DNA of 46,408 bases from positions 1 through 46,408 of the forward strand of contig SECL01000024.1 of assembly GCA_004173455.1 (NCBI GenBank). Reading direction: 5' to 3'. How positions within the stretch are numbered: the first letter of the stretch is position 1; each line of letters begins with the position of its first letter. Source of the stretch: Moraxellaceae bacterium (lineage in GTDB: Bacteria > Pseudomonadota > Gammaproteobacteria > Pseudomonadales > Moraxellaceae). Made by a program: the position numbers and the translations under genes. The notes under the pieces are model-generated. The model was not told the origin of the DNA. It worked only from the letters and a program-made list of their open reading frames with translations, and did not search any database. Positions 26,379 to 36,710 of this stretch are shown one piece after another.

Positions 26379-26933
26379 TCAAACCTGAATCAGTTCGGCT
26401 TCTTTGGCAGCCAGCATCTTGTCAACATCAGCTACATACTTGTCAGTCAGCTTTTGAATGTCTTCGCCTGCACGACGCTCTTCGTCTTCAGAAATTTCTT
26501 TTTCTTTGAGCAAGTCCTTAATATCGCCCAGAACATCACGGCGAATATTACGAATAGCCACTTTGGCGTTTTCGGCTTCGCCACGCGCCAGTTTTTGCAT
26601 GTTACGGCGGGTTTCTTCCGTTAATGCAGGCAGTGGCACACGGATAATATCGGCACTAATCGGGTTTAAGCCCAGATCACTTTCACGGATGGCCTTGTCA
26701 ATGGTGCTGGTCATGCTGCGTTCAAAGGGCTGCACTACTAAGGTACGGGCGTCATCAACACCCACGCTTGCTACCTGATTGAGCGGTACATCACTGCCAT
26801 AATAAGACACCATGATGCCATTTAACATGGAGGGATGGGCACGGCCAGTACGCACTTTGGCAAAACCAGCCTCCAGCGACTCAATGCTTTTTTTCATGCG
26901 GCTCTCGCCGTCTTTTTTCAAATCATTAATCAT
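26379..26933 (-). CDS. frr: Ribosome recycling factor
   Basis: A 184-residue protein that, with EF-G, splits the post-termination ribosome. [26 protein letters not shown] and the central [22 protein letters not shown] domain are diagnostic, as is the long C-terminal helix containing [21 protein letters not shown]. Length is normal (about 185). It lies between pyrH and uppS, the common bacterial order. Confidence 0.97.
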   Translation of the reverse strand: MINDLKKDGESRMKKSIESLEAGFAKVRTGRAHPSMLNGIMVSYYGSDVPLNQVASVGVDDARTLVVQPFERSMTSTIDKAIRESDLGLNPISADIIRVPLPALTEETRRNMQKLARGEAENAKVAIRNIRRDVLGDIKDLLKEKEISEDEERRAGEDIQKLTDKYVADVDKMLAAKEAELIQV

Positions 26934-27082
26934 GACCAGTAGTCCTCATTTCATTTCAGAATCAATATTTTTCAGTATTTTTTACATTTCACTGCTGTTT
27001 GGCGCTTCTCGTCTGTGGTTTGCTAAAAATACACTGAGTGCAAACTTCCAGCAGTTACCGGGTGAAGATTGGCGGATAACGA

Positions 27083-27808
27083 TTAGCGGGTAACGCGCGT
27101 ACCTTCAGGTTCGCCCATGATGACAGACAACAAGGCACCTGGCTTGTTCATGTCAAACACCTGTAGCGGCACACTGTGGTCACGACACAGGCAAATTGCC
27201 GTCAAGTCCATTACCCCCAGCTTGCGATCCAGCACTTCATCAAAGCTCAAATAATCATACTTAATCGCATCGTCATGCTTGCTGGGGTCTTTGTCATACA
27301 CGCCATCCACTTTGGTGGCTTTTAAAATTAAGGTGGCTTCAATTTCAATACCACGTAGGCAAGCTGCGGTATCGGTGGTAAAGAATGGATTGCCAGTGCC
27401 CGCCACAAATACACAGACTTCGCCATTTTTAAGGTGACGAATCGCATCACGGCTGCTATAGGTTTCGACCACACCATTAATGGAAATGGCAGACATCAAA
27501 CGGGTTTTGATATTACGCCGCTCCAATGCGTCACGCAGCGCTAAACCATTCATCACAGTGGCCAGCATACCCATTTGGTCACCTGTCACCCGCCCGACCA
27601 GACCTTCCTGTTGAAGCTGGCTGCCACGGTACAAGTTACCACCACCCACCACAATACCAACTTGCACACCAAGGCCAACCAGATGCGCAATGGATAACGA
27701 CATCTGGTCCAAAATGGCGGCATCAATCCCCATATCTTTATTGCCTGAAAGCGCTTCTCCGGACAGTTTAAGCAGGATACGTGAAAAACGCGGGCTATTT
27801 TCAGCCAT
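27083..27808 (-). CDS. pyrH: UMP kinase
   Basis: About 241 residues. It phosphorylates UMP to UDP and is hexameric, GTP-activated and UTP-inhibited in known members. [12 protein letters not shown] starts the amino acid kinase fold, [12 protein letters not shown] is the phosphate loop, and [20 protein letters not shown] and [14 protein letters not shown] follow. The ATG at 27808 has GGGAG seven bases ahead; the longer frame has none. It is the first gene of the block through lpxA. rpsB and tsf, which often precede pyrH, are not here. Confidence 0.96.
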   Translation of the reverse strand: MAENSPRFSRILLKLSGEALSGNKDMGIDAAILDQMSLSIAHLVGLGVQVGIVVGGGNLYRGSQLQQEGLVGRVTGDQMGMLATVMNGLALRDALERRNIKTRLMSAISINGVVETYSSRDAIRHLKNGEVCVFVAGTGNPFFTTDTAACLRGIEIEATLILKATKVDGVYDKDPSKHDDAIKYDYLSFDEVLDRKLGVMDLTAICLCRDHSVPLQVFDMNKPGALLSVIMGEPEGTRVTR

Positions 27809-28070
27809 GGTGTTGCTCCCAAGCAATTCAATTATAAAACTTTAAAACTAGAACTGTTTACCACAAACAGCCGCATGATTCTGGCAAAATACTTACGATC
27901 AACACTGATTCAGCGAAATTAGCGCCTGATTTTACACATCAAGTCCAACTGGCCATTGCATGCAATCGTCAATCGGGGCGCATGGTAACAAAAGCACGGC
28001 GGCACGCCAATCCACGATTGCCACTGAATGCGTCGTAAAAACCAGATTCATGTAAAATTTGAAAAATGAT

Positions 28071-29405
28071 TTATACCGAAATCAGTTTGGCAAACAAATC
28101 GTATTCATCCGCATCGGTAATTTCGACATAGAGCATTTGCCCCGGTTGAATCTGGCTTTTGTCGATGTCTTCCACAAACACGTTGCCATCAATTTCAGGG
28201 GCATCGGCATAGGAACGCGCCACAGCTACGGGATATTCCGGATCAAGCTCATCGACCAGCACCGTCATACGCTTGCCAATCTTGTCTTTCAAAATTTGGG
28301 TGGATATTTCCTGCGCCACCAGCATAAAGCGTTCGTAGCGATCTTGTTTGACTTCCTCGGCCACCAGATCAGGCAGATCATTGGCCGGTGCGCCTTCAAT
28401 CGGTGAGTAAGTAAAGCAACCCACGCGATCTAGTTTGGCCTCACGCAGCCAGTCCAGCAAGTACTGGAAATCTTCTTCAGTTTCACCAGGAAAACCCACC
28501 ACAAAGGTAGAGCGAATGGCAAGATCAGGACAAATAGAACGCCACAGTTTGATTTTTTCCAGTGTATTTTCACTATGCGCCGGACGTTTCATCAGCTTTA
28601 AAATGCGCGGACTGGCATGCTGGAATGGAATATCCAGATACGGCAGGATTTTGCCATCGCGCATTAACTCGAGCACTGCATCCACATGCGGATAGGGATA
28701 CACATAATGCAGGCGCACCCACACGCCCAGTTGCCCAAGCGCAGCACACAGGTCATAAAATTTGGTTTTGAGTGGCTGGCCATTCCAGAAATCCAGCTTA
28801 TATTTGGTATCTATGCCGTACGCTGAGGTATCTTGCGAAATGACCAGAATTTCTTTGACGCCAGCATTAACCAGCGCCTGCGCTTCGTCCATAACACTGC
28901 CAATCGGACGTGACACCAGATCACCACGCATTTGTGGAATAATGCAAAAAGTACAGCGGTGGTTACAGCCTTCGGAAATTTTTAAGTAAGCGTAATGCTT
29001 GGGCGTTAGTCGAATACCCTGTGGCGGCACCAGATCAATAAAAGGATTATGCGCTGGCGGTGGTGGTACATATTCATGCACAGCACTCATTACGTCTTGA
29101 TAAGCCGCAGCGCCTGTTACCTTTAACACACTCGGATGCATGGCACGGATTTTGGCTTCATCCTTACCCAAACAGCCGGTGACAATCACTTTGCCATTTT
29201 CACTGATGGCTTCACCAATGGCATCCAGCGACTCCTGCACAGCCGACTCAATAAAGCCACAGGTATTCACCACCACCAGATCTGCACCCTCAAAAGAAGC
29301 TGCAACATCATACCCCTCGGTACGTAACTGGGTAAGGATTCGTTCAGAATCAACCAGTGCTTTAGGACAGCCTAGGGATACAAAACCGACTTTAGGGGAT
29401 TTCAT
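28071..29405 (-). CDS. rimO: Ribosomal protein S12 methylthiotransferase RimO
   Basis: A 444-residue radical-SAM enzyme that methylthiolates the conserved Asp of ribosomal protein S12. The N-terminal UPF0004 domain opens [18 protein letters not shown], with further Cys in VVNTCGF and VTGCLGK binding the auxiliary cluster. The radical-SAM [15 protein letters not shown] (C-x3-C-x2-C) binds the second 4Fe-4S cluster. A C-terminal TRAM domain starts near residue 375. It distinguishes itself from MiaB by the [10 protein letters not shown] start. A 262-base gap separates it from pyrH. Confidence 0.96.
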   Translation of the reverse strand: MKSPKVGFVSLGCPKALVDSERILTQLRTEGYDVAASFEGADLVVVNTCGFIESAVQESLDAIGEAISENGKVIVTGCLGKDEAKIRAMHPSVLKVTGAAAYQDVMSAVHEYVPPPPAHNPFIDLVPPQGIRLTPKHYAYLKISEGCNHRCTFCIIPQMRGDLVSRPIGSVMDEAQALVNAGVKEILVISQDTSAYGIDTKYKLDFWNGQPLKTKFYDLCAALGQLGVWVRLHYVYPYPHVDAVLELMRDGKILPYLDIPFQHASPRILKLMKRPAHSENTLEKIKLWRSICPDLAIRSTFVVGFPGETEEDFQYLLDWLREAKLDRVGCFTYSPIEGAPANDLPDLVAEEVKQDRYERFMLVAQEISTQILKDKIGKRMTVLVDELDPEYPVAVARSYADAPEIDGNVFVEDIDKSQIQPGQMLYVEITDADEYDLFAKLISV

Positions 29406-29919
29406 GCATACAGCTCCAACAGATTAGTGCATATTGTAAGCACTTTGGCATTGCTTTAATAGTATAACTCGCCTTTGCAACGCGGGTTTTATTGCAGTAA
29501 AGGAATAGATTGCTTCTGATTGATCCCAGTCGATAAATAAAGTGATGATAAAGCTTCCCCTTAAAAGATAAACCAACCCGCCAGCAAACGCTCTAATTTA
29601 GGGCATAAATAATAAATATCTAACTCTTATCTTATAAATGCATTAATTTGGTGCAAATTTAAAAAGCGACTTGGTGCATAACAGGGCATACTGGCTAAAA
29701 TTATGAGCATATTGATAAATCGTTAAAGCCATTTAAGACGGGATAAAGCTGTTTTTTTGCTTTTTAAGGAGTTTTTGATCGCTATAACCCAGTATTGGCG
29801 TGTTAATTGCTAATTTAATGAGGGTTAAATCATGAGCCGATATCCTATTAAGCAGTTTTAACTTTTTACACAGCAGCCTGCTTCTTGATCGCGTCTTCAC
29901 TTAGGATTTGAATTTTTTC
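29406..29919. other. Divergent intergenic region between rimO and ntrB
   Basis: 514 bases, A/T-rich, with promoters for two divergent genes presumably inside. I looked for a sigma-54 element because of ntrBC; TGGCATTGC near 29440 lacks the required spacing. Only very short open frames occur, such as one of about eight codons near 29832. No RNA or repeat was recognised. Confidence 0.5.
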
Positions 29920-31035
29920 ATGGGCCATTCAGCAATGCATCCTAGTCCACTGGTTGATTATCGTAGTCTGGTTGATCACATGCTGACCGCAATTATGCAG
30001 GTGTCGCCCAATCTTGAAATTGAGTATTTAAATTCTGCCTGTGAAGCCTTGCTGGACATGAGCCGTAATCGTGCGATTGGCATGCCACTACTGTCAATAT
30101 TAACTGAACAGGATGAAAGCTTTGATACCCAAGCTGCCATTTTACGCACGCTGCATACTGGCCAGCCCTACACCCGCCGCGAAGCTATTCTGACCATTGG
30201 CCTAAAAGACAAAGCCGTAGATTATTCAGTGTCGCTAATGATGGATGACCGGATTGGTGCCATTGCCCACCAACATTTATTGATTGAAATCCAGCCCATT
30301 GACCGCTTATTACGCATTAACCGTGATGAACATTTGGCGCAGCAACACCAGATTGCGCGCCAATTGGTACGCGGGGTGGCACATGAAATCAAAAATCCCT
30401 TGGGCGGAATTCGTGGGGCAACCCAGCTACTGGCGCGTAGCCTGCCTGAAGGTAGCGTGAGCGAGTTTACCGAGATTATTATTAGCGAAGTGGATCGTCT
30501 GCGTACACTGGCCGATACCATGCTGGGTTCGCGGCACCTGCCTTCCCTGCAAAAAATTAATATCCACGAGCCGCTAGAACGAGTGCGCAGCCTGATTTTA
30601 AGCCAGACCAAAAATACGGTACAAGTGATCCGTGACTATGATTTGTCGCTGCCGGAAGTGAGTGCCGACCGTGACCAGATGATTCAGGTGATGCTCAATA
30701 TTTGTATCAATGCGGTGCAGGCGATTAGTGAAAATCCGGAAATCTTTAGCGACCGTGATCCCAAGATTATTTTACGCACCCGCATTCAGCGCATGTTTAA
30801 CATCAATGGAATGCTACACCGCAGTGTGATCCGGGTCGATCTGCAAGACAACGGCCCCGGTATTCCAGCAGATATTATAGAGTCGGTTTTTTATCCAATG
30901 GTAACGGGTCGTGCCAGTGGTACCGGGCTTGGCTTGAGTATTGCACAGAATATTATACATCAGCACGGCGGAATGATTGAGTGTCAGTCTGAACCCGGCT
31001 GTACCATTTTTAGTTTGTTTTTGCCGTGGGAATAA
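29920..31035 (+). CDS. glnL: Nitrogen regulation sensor histidine kinase NtrB
   Basis: About 371 residues. NtrB phosphorylates or dephosphorylates NtrC according to PII signalling of glutamine status. An N-terminal PAS domain (about 10-120) has no membrane segment, so it is soluble. The H box is RGVAHEIKNPLGGIRGATQLL, the N box NICINAVQAISEN, and the G boxes DNGPGIPADI and GTGLGLSIAQNIIHQHGG. The frame is open from a TTG at 29908. I chose the ATG at 29920; another at 29935 is equally credible by family alignment. glnA is not adjacent. Confidence 0.94.
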   Translation: MGHSAMHPSPLVDYRSLVDHMLTAIMQVSPNLEIEYLNSACEALLDMSRNRAIGMPLLSILTEQDESFDTQAAILRTLHTGQPYTRREAILTIGLKDKAVDYSVSLMMDDRIGAIAHQHLLIEIQPIDRLLRINRDEHLAQQHQIARQLVRGVAHEIKNPLGGIRGATQLLARSLPEGSVSEFTEIIISEVDRLRTLADTMLGSRHLPSLQKINIHEPLERVRSLILSQTKNTVQVIRDYDLSLPEVSADRDQMIQVMLNICINAVQAISENPEIFSDRDPKIILRTRIQRMFNINGMLHRSVIRVDLQDNGPGIPADIIESVFYPMVTGRASGTGLGLSIAQNIIHQHGGMIECQSEPGCTIFSLFLPWE

Positions 31036-31050
31036 TTGGAGAGCGTAAAC

Positions 31051-32532
31051 ATGTCGCATGAAGCCATTTGGGTGATTGATGATGATCGTGCCATGCGATG
31101 GGTACTTGAAAAGACCTTTAAAGAAGAAGGCTATACGGTTACCAGCTTTGAAGAAGGCCAGTCTGCGCTGGATCGGCTTGAAAAAGAACAGCCTGATGTG
31201 ATCCTGACCGATATTCGTATGCCAGGAATAGATGGCCTGACATTTTTGTCACGGGTAAAAACCACATATCCTGACCTACCCGTTATTATTATGACGGCAC
31301 ACTCTGACCTTGAGTCTGCGGTATCCAGCTATCAAACTGGTGCATTTGAATATTTGCCCAAACCTTTTGATATTGATGAAGCCTTGATTCTGGTAAGCCG
31401 TGCCATTCAACACACTGCCAAGCTTCAGCAACAGGAAACGGGACGCAGTGCCCCTATCAAAACAGTAGATATTATTGGCGAATCCCCTGCCTTGCAGGAA
31501 GTTTTCCGGGCGATTGGCCGGTTGTCACAGTCGCACATTACGGTCTTGATTAATGGGGAATCTGGTACTGGTAAGGAGCTGGTCGCCCATGCGTTGCACC
31601 GCCACTCGCCACGTCGTGCCAAACCGTTTATTGCCTTAAACATGGCAGCCATTCCCAAAGATCTGATCGAAACTGAATTGTTTGGCCATGAAAAAGGTGC
31701 ATTCACGGGTGCTAACACTCAGCGTCAAGGTCGCTTTGAGCAATCCAATGGCGGTACGCTGTTTCTGGATGAAATTGGCGATATGCCGTTTGAAACCCAG
31801 ACTCGCCTGCTACGCGTGCTGGCCGATGGTGAGTTTTATCGGGTGGGCGGCCATACGCCGGTGAAAGTCGATGTGCGGATTATTGCAGCAACGCATCAGG
31901 ATTTGGAAAAACTGGTGGCATCTGGCAAGTTCCGCGAAGACTTATATCATCGCCTGAATGTGATCCGTATTCATATTCCCAAGTTGCGCGATCGCAGTGA
32001 AGACATTCCGATGCTGGCGAGTCACTTTCTGGCGCGAGCTGGCCGTGAGTTGTCAGTTGATCCAAAAATCTTGCGCAAGGAAACCATTGCCTATATGCAG
32101 CAACTGCCATGGCCCGGTAATGTGCGCCAGCTTGAGAATACCTGTCGCTGGTTGACCGTGATGGTAACTGGCCGTGAGATTTTTCCAGAAGACTTGCCCG
32201 CAGAACTGCGCCAGTTGCATCAGCAGGAACAGGATCGCCAGCTCATTAGTTCTGTGAGTGATGCACCCATACCAAACAACACTATGACCATTAGTCCTGA
32301 TCAGTGGGATGGATTGTTGCGCCAATGGGCCAAGCAAAAATTACAAGCCGGAGAGCAGCAATTGCTGGATACAGCGTTGCCGCTATTTGAACGCACCATG
32401 ATTGATGCAGCGCTGGACTATAGTCATGGCCGTAAGCGTCATGCGGCAGAACTGCTGGGCTGGGGACGCAATACTCTCACCCGCAAACTTAAAGAGCTGG
32501 GCATTAATAGTACTGATGATGACGAGCTCTAA
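31051..32532 (+). CDS. glnG: Nitrogen regulation response regulator NtrC
   Basis: About 493 residues. This sigma-54 activator turns on nitrogen assimilation when phosphorylated by NtrB. The receiver domain has VIDDDRAM and the phosphorylated Asp in VILTDIRMPG. The AAA+ domain has Walker A GESGTGKE, the sigma-54 contact loop GAFTGA and Walker B GGTLFLDEIGDM. The C-terminal Fis-type helix-turn-helix is RKRHAAELLGWGRNTLTRKL. GGAGAG at 31038-31043 sets the ATG at 31051, 15 bases after the ntrB stop. Confidence 0.96.
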   Translation: MSHEAIWVIDDDRAMRWVLEKTFKEEGYTVTSFEEGQSALDRLEKEQPDVILTDIRMPGIDGLTFLSRVKTTYPDLPVIIMTAHSDLESAVSSYQTGAFEYLPKPFDIDEALILVSRAIQHTAKLQQQETGRSAPIKTVDIIGESPALQEVFRAIGRLSQSHITVLINGESGTGKELVAHALHRHSPRRAKPFIALNMAAIPKDLIETELFGHEKGAFTGANTQRQGRFEQSNGGTLFLDEIGDMPFETQTRLLRVLADGEFYRVGGHTPVKVDVRIIAATHQDLEKLVASGKFREDLYHRLNVIRIHIPKLRDRSEDIPMLASHFLARAGRELSVDPKILRKETIAYMQQLPWPGNVRQLENTCRWLTVMVTGREIFPEDLPAELRQLHQQEQDRQLISSVSDAPIPNNTMTISPDQWDGLLRQWAKQKLQAGEQQLLDTALPLFERTMIDAALDYSHGRKRHAAELLGWGRNTLTRKLKELGINSTDDDEL

Positions 32533-32543
32533 TAGCCGTCATT

Positions 32544-32571
32544 ATTCGTACATCAGTATTCGTACATCAGT
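32544..32571. repeat. Perfect 14-bp tandem duplication after ntrC
   Basis: ATTCGTACATCAGT occurs twice head to tail. Just beyond, TTTGTGCCGTCTAAA and TTGTGCCGTCCAAA form a second, imperfect direct repeat about 20 bases apart. Both are in non-coding sequence and look like local slippage duplications. Confidence 0.8.
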
Positions 32572-32714
32572 GTTTGTGCCGTCTAAACTGAGTTGTGCCG
32601 TCCAAAACAGATAAGATATGTTTGGCTTTAGGCTAAATGTACTCATATAATGAGCGACATCAGAGATTTGGCTATTTCAAAAAATACCAGAGCTTGATAA
32701 AGGGGCTCAAAAAT

Positions 32715-33158
32715 ATGACAAAACTAAAATGGAATAATCGTTTTTTGGCGGTATTAATTGCGCTTATTGTACTTTTTACGGTGGTGGTTGGCTGGATTAT
32801 TATGCGTGAAAATACCGTCACCGCATCAGCGTCGTACGTGTCGCATTTACCCATCAACCATGTATTTAGTCAGGGGCAGCCATCGACCACGGTGTATGCG
32901 CCCTCGCGTGCGCCATTTTCTACTAAGCAAATGTATACACACATGCAGCAAGCCAGTATTGAGCGCGCTCTGACCTCTGAACAGAGTGCTGACCAGAACT
33001 ACAATATGGGCTACGCATGGGCCAATGAACAGAAAATCAGTACTAAAGAACAATGCAGAATGCTGAGTGCGGAATATTTAAGTGGCTGTCATGCTTATCT
33101 TGAAGTAAAAAACTATGTAAACCAGATTGATGTCAATCCGAATACTCCGCGTTATTAG
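32715..33158 (+). CDS. Membrane-anchored periplasmic protein of unknown function
   Basis: About 147 residues from the ATG at 32715, with AAGGGG upstream; the frame opens earlier, at 32637. A single N-terminal membrane helix (about 9-31, FLAVLIALIVLFTVVVGWII) is preceded by lysines, so the rest should be periplasmic. The C-terminal half has GYAWANEQKISTKEQC followed by SAEYLSGCHAYLE; the two cysteines could form a disulfide. I have the impression that a G-x-x-W-A...C...GC-x-x-Y pattern recurs in small secreted gammaproteobacterial proteins, but cannot name a family. It lies about 180 bases after ntrC and 256 bases before mrcB, so operon membership is unclear. Confidence 0.68.
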   Translation: MTKLKWNNRFLAVLIALIVLFTVVVGWIIMRENTVTASASYVSHLPINHVFSQGQPSTTVYAPSRAPFSTKQMYTHMQQASIERALTSEQSADQNYNMGYAWANEQKISTKEQCRMLSAEYLSGCHAYLEVKNYVNQIDVNPNTPRY

Positions 33159-33414
33159 AAATGTAGTCTTGTAAGGTCACGTTGCTTCAACCCCAAAAGT
33201 TAAGAGCAAAGTTGAAGATTGTACCCAGCAATTTAAGGCAAATGATCATCGCTTAGAACGCCAGAAATGCGCAAAATTTGCAGTATTTATGGTTGATCAG
33301 GCAAGATTTGGACGGGGCAATTTGCATGTTTTAACAGTGTTTTGATTGCATCTATAACGCTGCTCGCGCATTATCGCCCTTAATTTTAATTATCATTTTT
33401 TATTTTTTCGACGC

Positions 33415-35844
33415 ATGAATTTATCACGTGGTTTTGCATTCATCAGCCTTGTGCTGACTATTATTATACTGGTTGCCTTGGTCGGTCTAGGCATTTATAC
33501 CGTTAAACTTGACTATATTGTCCGCGACAAATTTGAAGGCAAGCGTTGGGAAATCCCTGCAAAGGTATTTGCCAGACCGCTTGAACTATTTAATGGCGCG
33601 CTGGTCACACCAGACAATTTAAAGCAGGAACTCAAGCTTTTAAATTATAAAAAAACCGATAATTATGAATCACCGGGCACCTATGTCGATAAAGGCAGCA
33701 TGGTGTATGTGCATACCCGTGGTTTTGATTTTGGCGATTCTACCGAGCCGGAGCAGGTGCTGGAAGTTAGCACCAATGGCCAGCAGATCACTGACGTTCG
33801 TAGTACCCAGCAAAATGGAACCGGAATTGCCCGCCTAGAACCCATTCTGGTCGGTGGTATTTATCCGCGCCACAATGAAGACCGCGTATTAATCCAGTTG
33901 GCTAAAGTGCCGCAGCCATTAATTGATGCGCTCATCTCAACAGAAGACCGCAACTTTTATAGCCATCATGGCGTATCTATTCGCGGTATTGCCCGTGCCA
34001 TGGTAAGCAACATGACTGGCGGCCCACGGCAGGGCGGCTCTACCCTGACCCAGCAGTTGGTCAAGAATTTTTATTTAAGCTCCGAGCGTACCTTAAAGCG
34101 TAAAGCCAATGAAGCCTTAATGGCCTTACTGGTCGAAATGCACTACAGCAAAAATGATATACTGGAAGCCTATCTCAACGAAGTAAACCTAGGGCAAAAT
34201 GGCAATCATTCCATTAATGGTTTTGGTCTGGCTGCACAGTTTTATTTTGGTCAACCCTTAAAAGAGCTAAAGCTACCACAAGTGGCATTTCTGGTCGGAC
34301 TCGTTAAAGGCCCAAGCCTGTACAATCCGTGGCGCAATCCCAAGCTTGCCCTCGAGCGCCGCAATGTGGTGCTGCATAACATGCTAATCACTGGTCGGAT
34401 TGACCAGCAGCAATATGATGATGCCATCCAGACCAAACTCAATGTGATTAAAAAACCAACCATTGGCCAGAGTCTGTTCCCGGACTTTTTGGATGTAGTA
34501 CGCCGCCAGTTAAAAGAAGAATATCAGGAAGTTGACCTGACCAGTGAAGGCCTGCGTATTTTTACCACATTAGATCCGATTGTACAGACCTCGGCCAACA
34601 AAGCGTTTGACAGCACCATTAAGCAGCTCATCAAGCGTAATCCAAAAAAACTGGAAGGTTTGCAGGGTGCTGTAACGGTGGCCAATCCCGAAAATGGTGA
34701 AATTCTGGCGGTGGTGGGTGGTGCTGGCACGTTTACCGGCTTTAACCGTGCCCTGGATGCCAAGCGTCAGGTCGGTTCGTTGCTAAAACCGGTGGTGTAC
34801 TTCAATGCCCTTGAATCCCAGCGTTATACTTTAAATAGTCCTATCAGTGATGCACCGGTCAGTATTACCGGCATGGGCATGAAAGACTGGAAACCCAAAA
34901 ACTATGACGGACAAAGTCATGGCACTGTGCCGCTAACCTATGCACTGGCACATTCGTTTAATCTGGCCACGGTGCGTCTAGGTTGGGAAATGGGGATTTC
35001 CGGATTTATTAATACCCTGCATACCTTGGGTATTGAGGACGAAGTCAAGCCATACCCTGCTATTTTGCTGGGTGCCGTCAACCTGTCCCCTATGCAGGTA
35101 TTGGGCATGTATCAGGTATATGCCGCCAATGGCTTTCGCTATGCCCCACGTTCTATTCGCAGTGTGGTGGATGCCAAGGGTAATCCGCTGCAACGCTATG
35201 GCCTGAATGTACGTCAAAGTCTTGATCCGGGTGGTGTTTACTTGCTTAACTATGCCTTACAACAAGTGATGCGTAACGGCACAGGTGCCAGTGCCTATAA
35301 CACCTTGCCGTCAAGCTTAAACCTTGCTGGAAAAAGTGGCACCACCAATGATGCGCGTGACTCATGGTTTGCCGGTTATAGTGGCAATTATGTGGCGGTG
35401 GTCTGGCTGGGTCATGATGACAACCGACCTATCGGCCTAACCGGTTCGAGCGGTGCATTACCAATCTGGATCAATGTCATGAAGCAGCTCAATTTAGCGC
35501 CAGTTGAGCCGGTTCAGCCTACCAATGTCCAATGGCAATGGATTGATCAGGCCAGCGGCAACCTGTCAGCACAGGGTTGTCCCGGTGCGCTGTATATTCC
35601 TATGCTTAACTCTACTGTGCCGAATGAAGCCACTCCCTGCGGTATGTTGCACCTATATGGTTCACAACAAAGCCCTTATGGTGAAACTGACGTGGATGAA
35701 AACGGCCAGCCGATTTATCAGCAATATGCGCGCCGTGTACCAGAACCTGCCAATAGCAATGATTCCAGTATTACTCTGGAACTGCCACCCGACCCTGACA
35801 CGGGCAAGCCGCCTGTGGTACGTCGATTCTGGTCCAGTGAATAA
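33415..35844 (+). CDS. mrcB: Penicillin-binding protein 1B (bifunctional glycosyltransferase/transpeptidase)
   Basis: An 809-residue class A PBP polymerising and cross-linking peptidoglycan. One N-terminal membrane helix (about 8-30) is followed by the UB2H-like region (about 60-150). The glycosyltransferase domain has the catalytic Glu in STEDRNFYSHHGVSIRGIAR and RQGGSTLTQQLVKNFYL. In the transpeptidase domain the nucleophilic Ser is in QVGSLLKPVVY (S-x-x-K), and the KSGTTND motif comes late. The UB2H region marks it as PBP1B rather than 1A. The C-terminal tail after about 700 has a Cys pair (QGCPGALY, ATPCGML). Its neighbour is the LpoP-like lipoprotein. Confidence 0.95.
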   Translation: MNLSRGFAFISLVLTIIILVALVGLGIYTVKLDYIVRDKFEGKRWEIPAKVFARPLELFNGALVTPDNLKQELKLLNYKKTDNYESPGTYVDKGSMVYVHTRGFDFGDSTEPEQVLEVSTNGQQITDVRSTQQNGTGIARLEPILVGGIYPRHNEDRVLIQLAKVPQPLIDALISTEDRNFYSHHGVSIRGIARAMVSNMTGGPRQGGSTLTQQLVKNFYLSSERTLKRKANEALMALLVEMHYSKNDILEAYLNEVNLGQNGNHSINGFGLAAQFYFGQPLKELKLPQVAFLVGLVKGPSLYNPWRNPKLALERRNVVLHNMLITGRIDQQQYDDAIQTKLNVIKKPTIGQSLFPDFLDVVRRQLKEEYQEVDLTSEGLRIFTTLDPIVQTSANKAFDSTIKQLIKRNPKKLEGLQGAVTVANPENGEILAVVGGAGTFTGFNRALDAKRQVGSLLKPVVYFNALESQRYTLNSPISDAPVSITGMGMKDWKPKNYDGQSHGTVPLTYALAHSFNLATVRLGWEMGISGFINTLHTLGIEDEVKPYPAILLGAVNLSPMQVLGMYQVYAANGFRYAPRSIRSVVDAKGNPLQRYGLNVRQSLDPGGVYLLNYALQQVMRNGTGASAYNTLPSSLNLAGKSGTTNDARDSWFAGYSGNYVAVVWLGHDDNRPIGLTGSSGALPIWINVMKQLNLAPVEPVQPTNVQWQWIDQASGNLSAQGCPGALYIPMLNSTVPNEATPCGMLHLYGSQQSPYGETDVDENGQPIYQQYARRVPEPANSNDSSITLELPPDPDTGKPPVVRRFWSSE

Positions 35845-35949
35845 ACGATTCAGCGGATAACAGGATAATCATTCATTATGATTATCTCTCATCAACGCGC
35901 AATCCCTAATAATGCAATCATGAATAGATTAACAATGAGGATGACCCAG

Positions 35950-36600
35950 ATGACAGCAGTACCCATGGTGCAAAAATCCGTAATGACACCTGCCTTGCTG
36001 GTATTACTGCCATTATTGGGAATGAGTGTGCTGACAGGGTGCCAAAGCCTGACTGGGGTTAAAAAATCTTCCAGCCCCTATCTGGACATTGAGGAAAGAA
36101 CCCGTCCAGCATCAACAACTCCTGTTGCCCCTGCCCAACCACAGAACAATGAAGCCAAGCGCACGCCATTGCCAGAGTATGCAGAACCTGCCATTCAAAG
36201 CCAGCGCCTGCCCTCTACGCTGCCTGCACCACGTCCAGTACAACCTAAGGTCGTGCTGCGCGATGGCAGTACCATTCCTGCTTTTGGCAAGTTGATGACA
36301 CAGGCGCAGCAGCAGATTCAGGCCAATCAGCTCAATGCGGCTGAACAAACTCTAATTCACGCGCAGCGCATGGCACCACAATCCGCCGCCGTGTATGCGC
36401 GCCTTAGTGAAGTGGCCTTAAAAAAACGTCAGGGTGGCAATGCCGAAGCCATGGCACGTAAAGGCCTAATGCTCACCAATAACCCTCGTCAGCAGCATGC
36501 GTTCTGGCAGCTCATTCTGGCTTCAGCAGAGCTACAAAATAATGCTGCACTGGCGGGTCAGGCACGTGGCCAGATGCAAAAACTGGAAAGTCAGTTTTAA
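35950..36600 (+). CDS. TPR-containing outer-membrane lipoprotein, probable PBP1b activator LpoP
   Basis: About 216 residues from the ATG at 35950, with AGGA nine bases ahead; upstream in-frame Mets lack a good site. A signal sequence ends in the lipobox LTGC (Cys31). A proline- and glutamine-rich linker (about 45-115) could span the periplasm, and the C-terminal helical repeats have TPR character (AEQTLIHAQRMAPQSAAVYARLSEVALKKRQGG). The residue after Cys is Gln, not Asp, so outer-membrane sorting is expected. In Pseudomonas and Acinetobacter a TPR lipoprotein, LpoP, is encoded beside PBP1b and stimulates it, replacing LpoB. Location and architecture match. Confidence 0.75.
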   Translation: MTAVPMVQKSVMTPALLVLLPLLGMSVLTGCQSLTGVKKSSSPYLDIEERTRPASTTPVAPAQPQNNEAKRTPLPEYAEPAIQSQRLPSTLPAPRPVQPKVVLRDGSTIPAFGKLMTQAQQQIQANQLNAAEQTLIHAQRMAPQSAAVYARLSEVALKKRQGGNAEAMARKGLMLTNNPRQQHAFWQLILASAELQNNAALAGQARGQMQKLESQF

Positions 36601-36710
36601 ATATTTTTTAAAAATTAATTTTAAATATCTACTCGGCTTTAGCATGATTGATGACTTAAGCTTTATCGAGCACTTAAATCATGCTAAAACCTTTTTTGAT
36701 ATGCTTTTAA

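Noticed and set aside
27960-28055. 31-codon plus-strand frame between pyrH and rimO
   Set aside because: No ribosome site, no recognisable motif, and both neighbours run the other way; most likely chance.
29430-29460. Possible sigma-54 promoter (TGGCATTGC) upstream of ntrB
   Set aside because: The GG and GC elements need about ten bases between them; here they are adjacent.
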